DNA from: an uncultured Clostridia bacterium
GTDB lineage: Bacteria; Bacillota; Clostridia; TANB77; CAG-508
Assembly (NCBI GenBank): GCA_944393455.1
Contig: CALYAH010000070.1
Coordinates: 1-6,020, forward strand
DNA: 6,020 bases
Reading direction: 5' to 3'
Program-made: the position numbers and the translations under genes
Shown here: positions 5,274-6,020 of the stretch, piece after piece
Numbering within the stretch: the stretch's first letter is position 1
How the letters are laid out: the number at the start of each line of letters is the position of its first letter
The notes under the pieces: generated by a model
What the model saw: the letters and a program-made list of their open reading frames with translations, nothing else
Databases searched by the model: none
What the model was told of the DNA's origin: nothing

Positions 5274-5828
5274 ATGCAAATCGAGGAACTATGGGAGAAA
5301 ATTCAATATGAGTTTGTTGGAGTTAGAACAGACATAAATAGGCTAGAGGAAAATGTAGCAAACTTAAATGAAAAGACAGATAGACTAGAGAAGAATGTAG
5401 ACAAATTGAATGAAACAACAGCTAGGCTAGAGGAAAATGTAGCAAGCTTAAACGAAAAGACAGATAGACTAGAGAAGAATGTAGACAAATTAAATGAAAC
5501 AACAGCTAGACTAGAAGAAAATGTAGCAAACTTAAACGAAAAGACAGATAGACTAGAGAAGAATGTAGACAAATTAAATGAAACAACAGCTAAGCTAGAA
5601 GAAAACGTTGATAATTTAAATGAAAGAACAGGCAGACTAGAGGAAAAAATGGATGTTATGGAAAATGTGAACTTAGCAAAAATTCTGGAACAACAAACTG
5701 AAATGAGAAAAGAATTAAATGAAAAGATGGACAAATATATGTTACAAAATAATTTAGAACATAAACAATTTGCTTTTCAAATTGCCAGATTAGAAAAGGA
5801 GCATGGAATTTTTACAAAAATAGGATAA
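5274..5828 (+). CDS. Tandem-repeat coiled-coil protein, function unknown
   Basis: I do not recognise this 184-residue protein. Residues 1-22 form a lead-in (MQIEELWEKIQYEF...). Residues 23-106 are three copies of a 28-residue unit, each made of two related 14-residue halves such as RLEENVANLNEKTD and RLEKNVDKLNETTA. A diverged fourth copy covers 107-134. Leu, Val, Leu and Thr fall at 4-3 spacing, so this is a regular heptad coiled coil with a Thr at every fourth core position. The tail (135-184) is also helical and charged and ends GIFTKIG. There is no signal peptide, membrane segment, Cys or enzyme motif. The product is probably a cytosolic rod that oligomerises or acts as a spacer. The RBS supports ATG 5274, and a strong terminator follows the stop codon. 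Repeat-rich coiled coils give misleading similarity hits, so any named function needs evidence from the tail. Confidence 0.85.
   Translation: MQIEELWEKIQYEFVGVRTDINRLEENVANLNEKTDRLEKNVDKLNETTARLEENVASLNEKTDRLEKNVDKLNETTARLEENVANLNEKTDRLEKNVDKLNETTAKLEENVDNLNERTGRLEEKMDVMENVNLAKILEQQTEMRKELNEKMDKYMLQNNLEHKQFAFQIARLEKEHGIFTKIG
5340..5675 (+). repeat. 84-bp tandem repeats inside the coiled-coil gene
   Basis: Three full units cover 5340-5423, 5424-5507 and 5508-5591, and a diverged fourth runs from 5592 to about 5675. By eye, units 1 and 2 differ at three bases, units 2 and 3 at three, and units 1 and 3 at four. Each unit is itself two diverged 42-bp halves. The length is a multiple of three, so gain or loss of a unit keeps the frame. 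Confidence 0.92.
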
Positions 5829-5832
5829 TAAC

Positions 5833-5862
5833 AAAAAAGTGTCTAAATAAGGACACTTTTTT
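5833..5862 (+). terminator. Rho-independent terminator of the coiled-coil gene
   Basis: AAAAAAGTGTC (5833-5843) and GACACTTTTTT (5852-5862) form a perfect 11-bp stem with an 8-base loop, four bases after the stop codon. The A and T tracts on both sides make it potentially bidirectional. Confidence 0.88.
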
Positions 5863-5922
5863 ATATTAGAGAAGTCATGCCAATTTGCTCTTATAGAGAG
5901 AAAATTTAATTTACTAGAAAGC

Positions 5923-5951
5923 TTGCCAGGTAAAAAATTAAATAGTATAAT
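5923..5951 (+). promoter_or_regulatory. Strong SigA-type promoter of the gene starting at 6001
   Basis: TTGCCA (5923-5928, five of six), a 17-bp spacer and a perfect TATAAT (5946-5951). This is the best promoter in the window by consensus match. Between it and the preceding terminator (5863-5922) I see no feature. Confidence 0.72.
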
Positions 5952-6000
5952 AAAAAAGAAAATAAAGAAAAAGTAATTTTCAAAAAAGGAGAAGTTTTTT

Positions 6001-6020
6001 ATGGAAGAAAAGAAAAAAAG
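6001..6020 (+). CDS. Start of a gene cut by the window end
   Basis: An ATG at 6001 is followed by GAA GAA AAG AAA AAA, giving MEEKKK before the window ends. AAGGAG (5986-5991) lies nine bases upstream, and a near-consensus promoter sits 50 bp before the start. This strongly suggests a real gene. The six visible codons are too few to name it; they show only a charged, Lys-rich N-terminus. Confidence 0.6.

Noticed and set aside
5340..5675. CRISPR array
   Set aside because: The repeats are contiguous with no unique spacers, and they are in frame within a protein-coding gene.
5303..5734. 143-residue Ser/Phe-rich repeat frame on the - strand
   Set aside because: It is the shadow of the coiled-coil repeats. 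The + strand frame has a proper RBS, start and terminator.

Overview
The window is AT-rich DNA from a low-GC Gram-positive bacterium. I infer a Clostridia-like Firmicute, possibly an uncultured gut lineage. The signs are strongly A/T-biased codons, strong AGGAGG-type ribosome binding sites, SigA-like TTGxxA-N17-TAtAAT promoters and U-tailed hairpin terminators. Tryptophan is read as TGG, and nothing points to a recoded genetic code. Every clear gene is on the + strand.

Layout. Positions 1-320 hold no gene. They form one large imperfect palindrome centred near 161, with a GC-richer hairpin (124-199) at its core. A promoter at 403-431 then drives a two-gene unit: a Nudix hydrolase (469-1020) and, 14 nt later, a PHP-domain metallophosphoesterase (1035-1925). 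The next gene is galE, UDP-glucose 4-epimerase. It has its own promoter, its real start is 2008 rather than the upstream ATG at 1981, and it ends in a strong terminator (3017-3087). Directly after that terminator is a 184-bp MITE-like element (3100-3283) with 44-bp terminal inverted repeats and a GC-richer structured core. A promoter at 3324-3352 serves argS (3401-5110). Next comes a small unrecognised coiled-coil gene (5274-5828) built from near-identical 84-bp tandem repeats and closed by a perfect 11-bp terminator. A well-formed promoter and RBS then lead into a gene that starts at 6001 and runs off the window.

How the genes relate. Nudix plus PHP phosphoesterase is the only close pair and may act in sequence on a nucleotide or other phosphorylated metabolite; the substrate cannot be read from the sequence. 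galE and argS are housekeeping genes with separate promoters of nearly the same design. I see no complete new multi-gene system. The least explained parts are the two palindromic elements, the repeat-expanded coiled-coil protein, and probable active-site substitutions in the PHP protein and GalE.
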